Of a stretch of DNA of 64,000 nucleotides, positions 57,064 to 64,000 are shown one piece after another. Position 1 is the first letter of the stretch, and the number at the start of each line of letters is the position of its first letter. The stretch is from Nibrella viscosa (GTDB lineage Bacteria > Bacteroidota > Bacteroidia > Cytophagales > Spirosomataceae): positions 186,001 to 250,000 of the forward strand of contig NZ_BAABHB010000003.1 in the NCBI RefSeq assembly GCF_039541875.1. The letters are read 5' to 3'. The notes below the pieces were generated by a model. That model saw only the letters and a list, made by a program, of their open reading frames with translations, made no database searches and was not told the origin of the DNA. Position numbers and translations under genes: made by a program.

Positions 57064-57357
57064 ATGGACATTACAGTACAGGAGCTGAAAGACCGGCTCG
57101 ACCAGGGAGAAAAAGTGCATTTGATTGATGTACGGGAGCCTAATGAATATGCCGACGATAATCTCGGGGGCGAGCTGATTCCGCTCGGTGAGTTGCCCTA
57201 CCGGATGGATGAACTGGATGGCCTTCAGGATGAAGAAATTGTTGTGCATTGCCGCTCAGGTGCCCGGAGTGCCCGCGCCCAGCAAATTCTGGAAGAGAAC
57301 GGCTTCAACAACGTCCGCAACCTCACCGGCGGCATCCTGGCCTACCGGGCGATTTAG
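57064..57357 (+). CDS. Single-domain rhodanese-like protein
   Basis: A 97-residue protein: one rhodanese domain with LIDVREPNEYADDN and the active-site loop VVHCRSGARSA (Cys63), ending GFNNVRNLTGGILAYR. Such GlpE/PspE-type proteins transfer sulfane sulfur to thiols or cyanide; the physiological acceptor is unknown. Its ATG follows directly on a heptad element and its stop is followed directly by another, so the gene is bracketed by repeats. Confidence 0.92.
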   Translation: MDITVQELKDRLDQGEKVHLIDVREPNEYADDNLGGELIPLGELPYRMDELDGLQDEEIVVHCRSGARSARAQQILEENGFNNVRNLTGGILAYRAI

Positions 57358-57416
57358 GAGTTAAGAGTTAAGAATTAAGGAGCGGGCGCCAGCTAACTCT
57401 TAACTCTTAACTAATT
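57357..57416 (+). repeat. Heptad-repeat inverted element 9 (GAGTTAA family)
   Basis: The left arm 57358-57379 reads GAGTTAA, GAGTTAA, GAATTAA. The right arm 57394-57416 reads TAACTCT, TAACTCT, TAACTAA. The centre is short (GGAGCGGGCGCCAGC). It lies between convergent rhodanese and miaA genes and encodes the last residues (V-K-S) and stop of MiaA. It may act as a terminator hairpin. Confidence 0.8.
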
Positions 57417-58293
57417 GAAGAATGCCGGCGAGGTCATCGGCAGCGAACCACTGGTAGTTGCCCTGGTGCCGAAACCAGGTAAGCTGGCGTTTGGCGTAGC
57501 GTCGGGAGTTGCGCTTGAGCAGGCGTACCATTTCGTTGTAGTCATAGGCACCATCCAGGTAGCCGAATACTTCTTTGTAGCCTACCGTTTGTAAGGCATT
57601 ATGGTGGCGGTAGGGCAGCAGGGCGCGGGCTTCCTCGACGAGCCCGGCGTCCAGCATGGCGTCCATGCGCTGATCGATACGGGCGTATAGCTCGTCGCGG
57701 GGGCGTTCGAGCGCCACCAGCCGCGATTGGAAGGGGCGTTCGGCGGTTTGCTGCCGCCGGAACGATGAGAATGGCTGCCCCGTTGCCAGGCACACTTCCA
57801 GCGCCCGGATTACGCGTTGCGTGTTTTGCAGGTCGGCTGTTTGCGCGTATAGCGGGTCCAGCCGGCGCAGTTCATCCTGTAAGGGAGTCGGCCCCTCCGT
57901 AACAAGCCGCTGCTCAAGCTCCTCACGGAACGAAGGGTCAATTTGCGGAATATCGTCCAGACCAACGCATAGGGCGTGGATATACAGGCCGGTACCCCCG
58001 GATAAAATCACGATGTCTTTTTCCAGAAACAGATTACGCAGCAGGGCCATGGCTTCCCGCTCATAATCGCCGGCACTAACCTGCTCCGCCATGGAATGTG
58101 AATTGATGAAATAATGCACTACACCATCCATCTCGGCCGGTGTGGGTTTAGCGGTGCCAATGGTCAACTCACGGTAGAGCTGGCGGGAGTCGGCCGAGAC
58201 AACATCGGTTTGTAACGCCTTTGCCAGACGAACACACAGGGTCGTTTTGCCCACGGCGGTAGGGCCGGCAATGACCAGCAGGGTTTTTTCCAT
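57400..58293 (-). CDS. miaA: tRNA dimethylallyltransferase
   Basis: A 297-residue protein. It isopentenylates A37 of tRNAs reading UNN codons. Features are the P-loop GPTAVGKTTL (9-18), VVSADSRQLYRELTIGTAKPT, the DMAPP/tRNA region LSGGTGLYIHAL, and a C-terminal YAKRQLTWFRHQ. Length is normal. The last four codons and stop lie in a heptad element, so the C-terminal tail is repeat-encoded. It is divergent from the following small secreted protein. Confidence 0.96.
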   Translation of the reverse strand: MEKTLLVIAGPTAVGKTTLCVRLAKALQTDVVSADSRQLYRELTIGTAKPTPAEMDGVVHYFINSHSMAEQVSAGDYEREAMALLRNLFLEKDIVILSGGTGLYIHALCVGLDDIPQIDPSFREELEQRLVTEGPTPLQDELRRLDPLYAQTADLQNTQRVIRALEVCLATGQPFSSFRRQQTAERPFQSRLVALERPRDELYARIDQRMDAMLDAGLVEEARALLPYRHHNALQTVGYKEVFGYLDGAYDYNEMVRLLKRNSRRYAKRQLTWFRHQGNYQWFAADDLAGILQLVKS

Positions 58294-58414
58294 ATCCCGT
58301 TGTTATGGCAGGCAAAGTTAAATAAAGACAAGGATAGGCGCTAAGGCCGACAGGCTGTAAACGATTTGAGAAGTGGGAATGGAGATTTCGGGCTGGCTTT
58401 TTGATTTCTATTTC

Positions 58415-58422
58415 TATATTTG
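58415..58422 (+). promoter_or_regulatory. TAnnTTTG -7 element
   Basis: TATATTTG matches the Bacteroidota -7 consensus exactly, 17 nt before the ATG at 58440. It supports that ATG, since an ATT-initiated frame at 58401 would begin upstream of the promoter. A matching -33 element was not found at normal spacing. Confidence 0.45.
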
Positions 58423-58439
58423 GAAAACCAATATGGGCA

Positions 58440-59009
58440 ATGCCACTAAACGTATTTTGGGGTGGACTGGTAGTATTGTTGCTGTTAACAAACCCTGGGA
58501 AGGCACAGGACACCTACGCCTATCGGTCTGTCGATTATAAAGATACGCTGCGTTACTATACCTATTCGTTTGTCATAACCGCCGGGGGGAGTGGTCCAAT
58601 CCGGGATCTCAACATTCGGGCTTATCGGGGTGTGGTTTTACTGACAAATATCTGGATTGAAACAGACGGTATTGTGGTTGATGCCGAGATAGCGGACCTG
58701 GATAACAACCGCTTTCCGGAGTTGTACATATACACGACCAGTTACGGCAGCGGTTCGTTCGGCAACGTGTATGGCTGGCAGTTTCTGGCTAGTAACAAAG
58801 GCGACATTTTTCCGGTCAACTGGGAGAGTATTGCCGTCAATGGCTATATGGGCCACGATAGCATCTGGGTACAAAAGCCGTATCTCTTCCGCAAGTTTCC
58901 TATCTACCTTCCCGGCGACAGCAATGCCGAACCAACCGGCGGCAGCCGGACCCTCCGTTACCGGCTCCAGAAAATGGATGAAGATTACGTGTTGATCGCT
59001 GTTCCATAG
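58440..59009 (+). CDS. Small secreted protein, possibly PliI-type lysozyme-inhibitor-like
   Basis: A 189-residue protein when started at 58440 (MPLNVFWGGLVVLLLLTNPGKAQ signal peptide); the longer frame from 58401 spans the promoter-like element. The mature part is beta-rich (TAGGSGPIRDLNIRAYRG, VVDAEIADLDNNRFPELYIY, TTSYGSGSFGNVYGWQFLAS). The D-L-D-x-N-x-x-P-E-L-Y-x-Y and G-S-G-x-x-G stretches recall periplasmic inhibitors of i-type lysozyme (PliI) and FG-GAP-like calcium loops. The family call is tentative. It stands alone between miaA and the LysM gene. Confidence 0.6.
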   Translation: MPLNVFWGGLVVLLLLTNPGKAQDTYAYRSVDYKDTLRYYTYSFVITAGGSGPIRDLNIRAYRGVVLLTNIWIETDGIVVDAEIADLDNNRFPELYIYTTSYGSGSFGNVYGWQFLASNKGDIFPVNWESIAVNGYMGHDSIWVQKPYLFRKFPIYLPGDSNAEPTGGSRTLRYRLQKMDEDYVLIAVP

Positions 59010-59278
59010 TCACTTCCTTATTGGAAGCATAGGAGTATGCCTAACCGATTGGCAATGCCTATGTTTAATAATAATTTAATTGTAATATAAAAGGAATGGG
59101 CTGGTTTGAGACCGGTCGAAAAGGCTACCTGCCTGTGCTGGATACAATGTTTTAGGGGTTTGGTCTGATACTTACAATAGGATAGGCTAACAATAGCCGC
59201 CCGGCCCGGTTGTATGTTTCAATTGAATTTTCTTGATTGCTATCCATTTTCTTCATGTATCTTTAAACCAATGCAATT

Positions 59279-59755
59279 ATGGGTCTTCTTACGTTTCTAA
59301 AAGGAGTCGGTGAAAAAGTTATGAATAAAGAGCCGCAGGCCCCCGCCAATGATCCGGCAAAATCGGCTGAGGTGGAGCCGCTACGGGCAGGCGCTTTGCT
59401 GAACCACGTCAAACAACTGGGCCTGCGCTACAACAAACTGACGGTAAAAACAGCCGGTGATACGGTAGTGCTTGAAGGCGAGGTACAGTCGCACGAAGAT
59501 GCCGAAAAGATTGCGCTTGCCGTGGGTAACGTCGATGGGGTAGCAACCGTAGACAACCGGCTGACAGTAGCTGAGCCGCAGCAGCCGCAGGCTCAGTTCC
59601 ATACGGTAGAAAGCGGTGATACGCTGTCTAAAATCTCCAAGAAATACTACGGCGACCCCATGAAGTATGGTGTCATCTTTGAAGCCAACAAACCCATGCT
59701 TAAAAACCCTGACCTCATCTACCCCGGTCAGGTCCTGCGGATACCGCAGTTGTAA
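59279..59755 (+). CDS. BON-LysM protein (YgaU/LysM-like)
   Basis: A 158-residue protein without a signal peptide. Residues ~40-98 are a BON domain (LLNHVKQLGLRYNKLTVKTA, VLEGEVQSHEDAEKIALAVG, NVDGVATVDNRL). Residues ~107-157 are a LysM domain (HTVESGDTLSKISKKYYGD, NPDLIYPGQVLRIPQ). The same order is found in E. coli YgaU (Kbp), a potassium-binding stress protein. It ends at a perfect 46-nt palindrome shared with the convergent nuclease gene. A near-consensus TATCTTTA lies about 20 nt upstream of the ATG. Confidence 0.92.
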   Translation: MGLLTFLKGVGEKVMNKEPQAPANDPAKSAEVEPLRAGALLNHVKQLGLRYNKLTVKTAGDTVVLEGEVQSHEDAEKIALAVGNVDGVATVDNRLTVAEPQQPQAQFHTVESGDTLSKISKKYYGDPMKYGVIFEANKPMLKNPDLIYPGQVLRIPQL

Positions 59756-59756
59756 C

Positions 59757-59802
59757 CTAAAGCAGAAGCGGGATGCCGGCCGGCATCCCGCTTCTGCTTT
59801 AG
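59757..59802. terminator. Perfect 46-nt palindrome, bidirectional terminator
   Basis: Bases 59757-59779 and 59780-59802 are exact 23-nt reverse complements with no spacer (the left arm begins CTAAAGCAGAAGCGGGATGC). It starts 1 nt after the LysM gene stop, and the stop codon of the convergent nuclease gene (59799-59801) lies inside the right arm. The AAAG/CTTT ends give short T-runs on both strands. Confidence 0.85.
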
Positions 59803-60692
59803 ATACTCCCATCCACCCTCGCTTCAATGACCCGCTGCACCTCTACGGGTACATTCGCAAGAAAATCGTAAGTGGTCAGGCGTTCCAGTTCGTCGACGCT
59901 CACCAGGTAGCTGCGCCAGGGTTTATCAGCGGCCGTCTGTGTGTTGGGGATGTTAACGGCGATAATGCGGGTATTGGTCGATACCCGCTGGGCATCATCG
60001 GAGCCGGTGGGTAGGACCACAATGATCTTCCAAAGCGAGGCCGGTACGGTAATTTTGCCGTTGGCGATAGCCGTTTGCGGGCCGTTGGCTCCTGTTCCGC
60101 CCGTGCCGAGTGTGCCCGCCATCACGTATACTTCGTTGTTGCCGGTCAGTAAGGTGCGCGTATAATCCTCCAGGTTTTTCCAGACTTCGCGGTTATGCCG
60201 GGGAGCCTGCGGTACAATATTCGTCATCAGAAACGTCAGACTATTGTCTTCCTGTGAGCCGTCGCGGTCGTCGGAAGGGCAGAGGTGGCCCCGGTCAAAG
60301 CCGGTATTGGTGTAATCGGATGTTTTAGCGGCATACCAGCCGGAGGGCATAGCGGGGTCGGCTCGGAAATCATTGCTGCGGGTGCCGCTTCCCTTCCAGG
60401 CTTCGCTGAGGTGCCAGCTTACCCAGTTGGCAATGCCCCGGCTGCGGTTATATGATAGCACATAACCGGGCTTCACCATCAGGTAATTGTCGGGATCACT
60501 GGTTGATGCGCGGCTGGGATTGCCCAGGGCCAGATTGTCATCGCGGGTCGGTTGGGTAGAGGAGGTACCCGTACTGGTGCTGGGCGGGCGGGTGGCCGGG
60601 CCGGGTAAACAACTATATAACCAGCCGGACAGCACGAGTACGCTGACAATTGCGTAAGAATGCGTAAATTTGTTGATGACTCTCGTTACCAT
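59799..60692 (-). CDS. Secreted DNA/RNA non-specific endonuclease (NucA/NucB type), lipoprotein
   Basis: A 297-residue protein started at 60692 (MVTRVINKFTHSYAIVSVLV), placing a signal peptide with lipobox LYSC (Cys28) at the N-terminus; a start at 60749 would bury it. A Ser/Thr/Pro linker follows. The nuclease domain has VLSYNRSRGIANWVSWHLS, GFDRGHLCPSDDR with catalytic His136 in DRGH (133-136), and TNIVPQAPRHNREVW with the metal-binding Asn. It degrades extracellular or periplasmic nucleic acid, for nutrients or matrix turnover. Its stop codon is inside the palindrome shared with the convergent LysM gene. Confidence 0.92.
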   Translation of the reverse strand: MVTRVINKFTHSYAIVSVLVLSGWLYSCLPGPATRPPSTSTGTSSTQPTRDDNLALGNPSRASTSDPDNYLMVKPGYVLSYNRSRGIANWVSWHLSEAWKGSGTRSNDFRADPAMPSGWYAAKTSDYTNTGFDRGHLCPSDDRDGSQEDNSLTFLMTNIVPQAPRHNREVWKNLEDYTRTLLTGNNEVYVMAGTLGTGGTGANGPQTAIANGKITVPASLWKIIVVLPTGSDDAQRVSTNTRIIAVNIPNTQTAADKPWRSYLVSVDELERLTTYDFLANVPVEVQRVIEARVDGSI

Positions 60693-60784
60693 AGCAAAAA
60701 GATTAACAGAAAGATAAACTCTGAACCCGGAATATTCGGAAGGGTTCACAAATCTTGCAGAAAGAACGGATAGTACTGGTTTTT

Positions 60785-62749
60785 ATGTCTAAAAAAAAGC
60801 AACTCCCCAAAACGGCTAAACCTGCTCCCAACTCGTCCTCTACGGGTGTGCCGACAGTCTCCCGACCTGCCGGTGTTCGTACCGCCCCGGTTCGGCCCCA
60901 GCCTACTGCCACCAAAGCGGCTGCCCCGCCTTCGGAGCCCGACCTGCCGATAGAAACCCGGCCGGTTTCCTGGTGGCCCTCGGCAATTCTGGCCGTTGTC
61001 GCATTTGCTTTATACATCAACACATTCGGACACGGCTACGTACTGGACGATATTGCGGCTATCAGCCAGAACCTGTTCGTACAGAAAGGGCTGGAGGGTA
61101 TTCCCGATCTGTGGAAAGTAGAGTTCTGGCACTTCAGTAACATTTCTCTCGGATACTACCGGCCGCTGTCGCTGATTACCTTCGCCATTGAGCAGGAGTA
61201 TTTTAAAAATGACCCTTCAATCAGCCACATCGTCAATGCGGTGCTGTATGGCTTAACCGGGCTGGTTTTAGGTATTTTGCTGCAAAAATGGCTGTCGGGC
61301 AGAACCATTATGGCGTTTATGATCGGCCTGTTGTTCATTGCCCATCCGATTCATACCGAGGTGGTAGCCAATATCAAGAGCCGAGACGAAATTATGAGTT
61401 TTCTGTTTATTATTTCTATGCTGCTGATGTACTGGCGGTATCTGGAAACAGATAAACCCATCTGGATAACGGCCGCTTCGGTCACGCTCTACCTGGCCTT
61501 CCTGTCTAAAGAAACATCCATTGTGAGTCTGGCGCTGCTGCCGGCCATGCAGTATTATTTTGCCAAGCGGAGTGTCTGGCGGTCGCTGCTGAGCCTGTGG
61601 CCGTTCCTGCTGGTGGCGGCTGTGTTCTTTTTCCAGAAGAAGATGATGATTGGCACGCTGAGCGGCAATCCGCCGATGGACTGGGCCAATTATCCCTATG
61701 CCATGACCAAAACGCAGGTGCCTACCACCTTTAAATTCCTGCTGTACTACATTCGGCTGCTGGTATTTCCGCACCCACTGGTGTACGATTACTCCTACAA
61801 TGTAATCCCACCCGAAAAATCGGGGGTTATGGTATTGACCGGCTTTCTCACCTTTCTCGTATTAGTCTGGCTCGCCTGGATTGGTTTTCGTCGGCGCACC
61901 CTATGGGGCTTCGGGCTGTACTGGTTTTTTGTGACTATGGTACCGGCCCTGGGCTTTATCTTCTCACGGGGTGGTATCCTGGCCGAACGTTTTCTGTATG
62001 CGCCTACCCTGGCGTTTGCCATTATTTTTGTCTGGGCGCTGAAAAAGTTGTTTGACCGCCTGCAGAGTACCCAAACAGACACGCCCCGGCCGGCGCTGGT
62101 GCGGTATGCGCCCATGCTGGCGCTGGTGGTGGTGGTATTTGGTTTGTATTCGTTTAAAACGGTGGACCGGAATAAAGCCTGGAAAGATAATTTTACCTTA
62201 TTTAACACAGACCTGCTGAATGCCCCGAAAAGCTGCCAGGTGCAGCGGCACGTTGCCAACGAGTGGATTGATAAGGGTGTAAAAACACGGGCCAAAGCAG
62301 ATTCTACAGGTATGGTGCTGCGTACCCGGACCAAGGCAGACTCCATTCAGAAGGCGCAGGCGGCTTACACCGTTTTTGATAAAGATGCCGGTAAGTACGC
62401 CCGGCTGGCCCTGAATCACCTGCAGGAGTCGTGCCGGATCTACCCGAACTTTGGCGAGGCTTATTTCTCGATGGCCTACGTTTTTCAGAAGATTACCCCC
62501 AATCGGGATTCGGCCGTGTATTATTACAAGCAGACAATCCGGGCGGCCAATAACTATGCCCCGGCTTATAACAATTTGGGTGTGATTTATCAGAATGAGG
62601 GGAAGTACCAACTGGCGTCGTATTACTACAACCAGTCGATGCTTGTGAACCCCGCCTACGCCGATGGCCGCAACAACTGGGAGTTGCTGAAAAAAGCTAC
62701 CGGTCTGGACGTAAAAGTGCTGCCGGATAGTGTACTAACCAAAAACTAA
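60785..62749 (+). CDS. TMTC/DUF1736-like membrane protein with C-terminal TPRs
   Basis: A 654-residue protein started at the ATG at 60785 (MSKKKQLPKTAKPAPN); a TTG at 60755 is less likely. After a basic Pro-rich N-terminus come about ten membrane segments of GT-C type. The luminal-loop motif FVLDDIxxI is present as YVLDDIAAISQN, and the YRPLSLITFAIE and HPIHTEVVANIKSRDEI blocks are typical of TMTC/O-mannosyltransferase-like proteins. The last ~170 residues hold TPR units (GEAYFSMAYVFQKI, APAYNNLGVIYQNEGKYQLA). It probably transfers a sugar from a lipid carrier to exported proteins; substrate unknown. Confidence 0.85.
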   Translation: MSKKKQLPKTAKPAPNSSSTGVPTVSRPAGVRTAPVRPQPTATKAAAPPSEPDLPIETRPVSWWPSAILAVVAFALYINTFGHGYVLDDIAAISQNLFVQKGLEGIPDLWKVEFWHFSNISLGYYRPLSLITFAIEQEYFKNDPSISHIVNAVLYGLTGLVLGILLQKWLSGRTIMAFMIGLLFIAHPIHTEVVANIKSRDEIMSFLFIISMLLMYWRYLETDKPIWITAASVTLYLAFLSKETSIVSLALLPAMQYYFAKRSVWRSLLSLWPFLLVAAVFFFQKKMMIGTLSGNPPMDWANYPYAMTKTQVPTTFKFLLYYIRLLVFPHPLVYDYSYNVIPPEKSGVMVLTGFLTFLVLVWLAWIGFRRRTLWGFGLYWFFVTMVPALGFIFSRGGILAERFLYAPTLAFAIIFVWALKKLFDRLQSTQTDTPRPALVRYAPMLALVVVVFGLYSFKTVDRNKAWKDNFTLFNTDLLNAPKSCQVQRHVANEWIDKGVKTRAKADSTGMVLRTRTKADSIQKAQAAYTVFDKDAGKYARLALNHLQESCRIYPNFGEAYFSMAYVFQKITPNRDSAVYYYKQTIRAANNYAPAYNNLGVIYQNEGKYQLASYYYNQSMLVNPAYADGRNNWELLKKATGLDVKVLPDSVLTKN

Positions 62750-62763
62750 AGAGTACTCTCCTG

Positions 62764-62809
62764 AAACGGCAACGCGCCACCAGTTTAGACGGGTGGCGCG
62801 TTGCCGTTT
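62764..62809. terminator. Bidirectional terminator
   Basis: An 18-bp perfect stem (AAACGGCAACGCGCCACC at 62764-62781, complement 62792-62809) has a 10-nt loop, between the convergent TMTC-like and Uma2 genes. The AAA/TTT ends provide short T-runs on both strands. Confidence 0.88.
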
Positions 62810-62824
62810 GTAAAGAAGTAGAGT

Positions 62825-63499
62825 TTACCGGTTCAGTAGTTCCTGCAAAACGGTCAGGTTGACTTTCCGGTCAAAAATGGCTCGCACTGGTATCTGAAAC
62901 CCGGATACTGTTTTACTGATAATAGTCTCTTTAATGGTCAGCGTGGCGACTGATTCAAACGCCATAAACTCTTCGTCTAACTGGTACTGCTCAACCGTTT
63001 GGCGGGTGGGGTCAATAATCCAGTATTCTTTTACGCCATGGGCGGCATAGTCTTCAAACTTGACACCCCGGTCCCGTTCTGCTGTACTTTTGGATAACAC
63101 TTCAACAACCAGGTCGGGGGCCGGATGCTCCATCTGATCATCATGAAAGGCCTCAGCGGTTTTGACATTCCAGAAACAAATGTCCGGCTCGTAGTCGTTG
63201 CGGGTCAAAGTCACAAGCGCTTTTTCAGTGTTTACTTCACCTAGCTCATGTAAATTAACAAATATCCGGAGCAGTGTCGCCAAATTATCGGTTGCATTTA
63301 AATGCCGACGTTTCGCCGGGGAATGCATAATCACCTCACCGTTGATAAATTCGGCTTTAAAATCGTCGCGCAGCCACTCCCGGAATTCTTTACGACGTTG
63401 TTCCTCGTCGTTTAGGATGGCTTGTACCCGTTCAATTATTAGTTTCGCGTCGGGAGCATCCAGCAGATCGGCAACCCGGTTCCCAATGAAGTTCGTCAT
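62825..63499 (-). CDS. Uma2/DUF820 family PD-(D/E)XK nuclease-like protein
   Basis: A 224-residue protein started at 63499 (MTNFIGNRVADLLDAPD); the longer frame to 63574 runs into repeat sequence. It matches the Uma2 (DUF820) family, a restriction-endonuclease-like fold expanded in cyanobacteria and Bacteroidota: EFINGEVIMHSPAKRRHL, YEPDICFWN (first acidic ligand), PDLVVEVLSKSTAERDRGVK (E-x-x motif and Lys) and YAAHGVKEYWIIDP. The cellular role is unknown; most copies are isolated, as this one is. No toxin or modification partner is adjacent. Confidence 0.9.
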   Translation of the reverse strand: MTNFIGNRVADLLDAPDAKLIIERVQAILNDEEQRRKEFREWLRDDFKAEFINGEVIMHSPAKRRHLNATDNLATLLRIFVNLHELGEVNTEKALVTLTRNDYEPDICFWNVKTAEAFHDDQMEHPAPDLVVEVLSKSTAERDRGVKFEDYAAHGVKEYWIIDPTRQTVEQYQLDEEFMAFESVATLTIKETIISKTVSGFQIPVRAIFDRKVNLTVLQELLNR

Positions 63500-63550
63500 G
63501 ATTGGCAAATAAGCTAAAAATACGAAAAAGCCTGCTCCATCCCAAATCCG

Positions 63551-63590
63551 CTCCTGCCTACTGCCTACTGTCAACTGCCGACTCTTCGTT
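63551..63590 (-). repeat. Heptad run at the end of the mutase gene (GGCAGTA family)
   Basis: Read on the minus strand: GGCAGTT, GACAGTA, GGCAGTA, GGCAGGA. It is the same family as at 53.63 kb. The first two and a half units encode the C-terminal AVDSRQ and stop of the mutase gene, and the rest lies beyond the stop. No inverted arm is evident. Confidence 0.6.
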
Positions 63591-64000
63591 CAACTCCGGC
63601 ATCAACTCCTTCAGAATCTTCTGGGCTGCCACCGAAATAACCGTGCCGGGGCCGAAAACGCCTTTCACACCGGCATCGTAGAGGTATTGGTAGTCCTGCG
63701 CGGGAATTACGCCCCCGGCAATGACCATAATATCGTCACGGCCAATGTTGCGGAGTTCCCCGATCAGTTGCGGCACCAGCGTTTTGTGCCCGGCGGCCAG
63801 GCTGGATACCCCAATGATGTGTACATCGTTTTCTGCAGCCTGCCGGGCTACCTCTTCGGGCGTCTGGAACAGCGGTCCCATATCCACATCAAAGCCCAGA
63901 TCGGCAAAGCTGGTGGCAATGACCTTCGCCCCCCGGTCGTGCCCGTCCTGGCCCATTTTGGCAACCAGAATGCGCGGCCGGCGGCCTTCCAGTTCGGCAA
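63558..64000 (-). CDS. Methylmalonyl-CoA mutase large subunit, C-terminal part (B12-binding domain)
   Basis: The frame is open to the window edge at 64000, so only the last ~146 residues are present (…AELEGRRPRILVAKMGQDGHDRG…). The B12-binding domain is complete enough to read: DGHDRGAKVIATSFADLGFD with the cobalt-ligand His of DxHxxG, VDMGPLFQTPEEVARQA, GVSSLAAGHKTLVPQLI and VIAGGVIPAQDYQYLYDAG. The enzyme interconverts methylmalonyl-CoA and succinyl-CoA. The extra C-terminal tail ending AVDSRQ is encoded by a heptad-repeat run and is unlikely to be a conserved part of the fold. Gene symbol is left blank because the N-terminus is outside the window. Confidence 0.93.
   Translation of the reverse strand, partial: AELEGRRPRILVAKMGQDGHDRGAKVIATSFADLGFDVDMGPLFQTPEEVARQAAENDVHIIGVSSLAAGHKTLVPQLIGELRNIGRDDIMVIAGGVIPAQDYQYLYDAGVKGVFGPGTVISVAAQKILKELMPELNEESAVDSRQ

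Noticed and set aside
59799..60692. Nuclease as an anti-phage or toxin effector
   Set aside because: It carries a lipoprotein signal and a NucA-type DRGH domain with no immunity gene nearby. An extracellular scavenging nuclease is simpler.
62825..63499. Uma2 gene as a restriction-modification or toxin system
   Set aside because: No methylase, antitoxin or other partner is adjacent. The family is usually solitary.
1..64000. Genomic island or prophage
   Set aside because: No integrase, transposase, phage structural gene or tRNA boundary was recognised, and housekeeping genes are interspersed throughout.

Overview
The window reads as chromosome of a Bacteroidota bacterium of the Cytophagales type (Spirosoma-like; inferred from gene content, not from a marker search). 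Supporting signs are a Por/type IX sorting tail (55140..56990), a TonB-dependent receptor with an N-terminal carboxypeptidase-like domain, a Bacteroidota-style curli locus, LytS/LytTR signalling, ribonuclease Y, few recognisable Shine-Dalgarno sites and occasional TAnnTTTG promoter elements. No rRNA, tRNA, integrase, transposase or CRISPR array was recognised.

Layout. 1-6103: surface-glycan genes (two hexapeptide acyltransferases, two tandem GT-B paralogues, a GT2, a pyruvyltransferase-family protein). The last two share an extra C-terminal module. 6104-6720: AT-rich spacer with a 22-bp hairpin and perhaps a gene remnant. 6721-11115: a glycosidase-GT2 membrane fusion followed by an ABC exporter, perhaps a beta-glucan synthesis/export pair. 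11213-18708: hexuronate catabolism: uxaC-uxuA divergent from an ExuT-like MFS transporter, 2-keto-3-deoxygluconate kinase, KDPG aldolase and a UxaB-type reductase. UxuB and UxaA are not in the window. 18713-23048: an overlapping trio (DUF1080 protein, FGE-like protein, PQQ-type dehydrogenase with PKD, cytochrome c and CBM-like parts). 23194-31240: a curli operon with three large curlin-repeat subunits, one degenerate subunit, a CsgB-like subunit, CsgE, CsgF, a CsgG with an extra beta-rich C-terminal domain, and a TolB-like lipoprotein. 31492-39543: an ECF-type sigma factor, a membrane anti-sigma-like protein and a secreted papain-fold protease, convergent with a five-gene operon (LamG lipoprotein, membrane protein, two secreted caspase-fold proteins, DUF4384 protein). 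39642-45348: NIF3-like protein, TonB receptor, TPR protein, LytS/LytTR pair. 45399-51027: rny, zapA, a coiled-coil protein, pheT and a DUF1684 protein. 51226-64000: FdtA/FdtB-like sugar genes and a GT2, riboflavin synthase, PASTA protein, T9SS cargo, rhodanese, miaA, LysM/BON protein, secreted nuclease, TMTC-like membrane protein, Uma2-type nuclease, and the C-terminus of methylmalonyl-CoA mutase.

The least-explained structure is a dispersed family of intergenic elements built from degenerate 7-bp repeats. In the fuller copies the arms are inverted around a GC-rich core resembling GGGGCCRCCCGRYGGTT. They run into gene ends: several unrelated proteins take their last residues, stop codon or start codon from the repeat. 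The protease/caspase/sigma cluster beside curli is the best candidate for an undescribed protein system.
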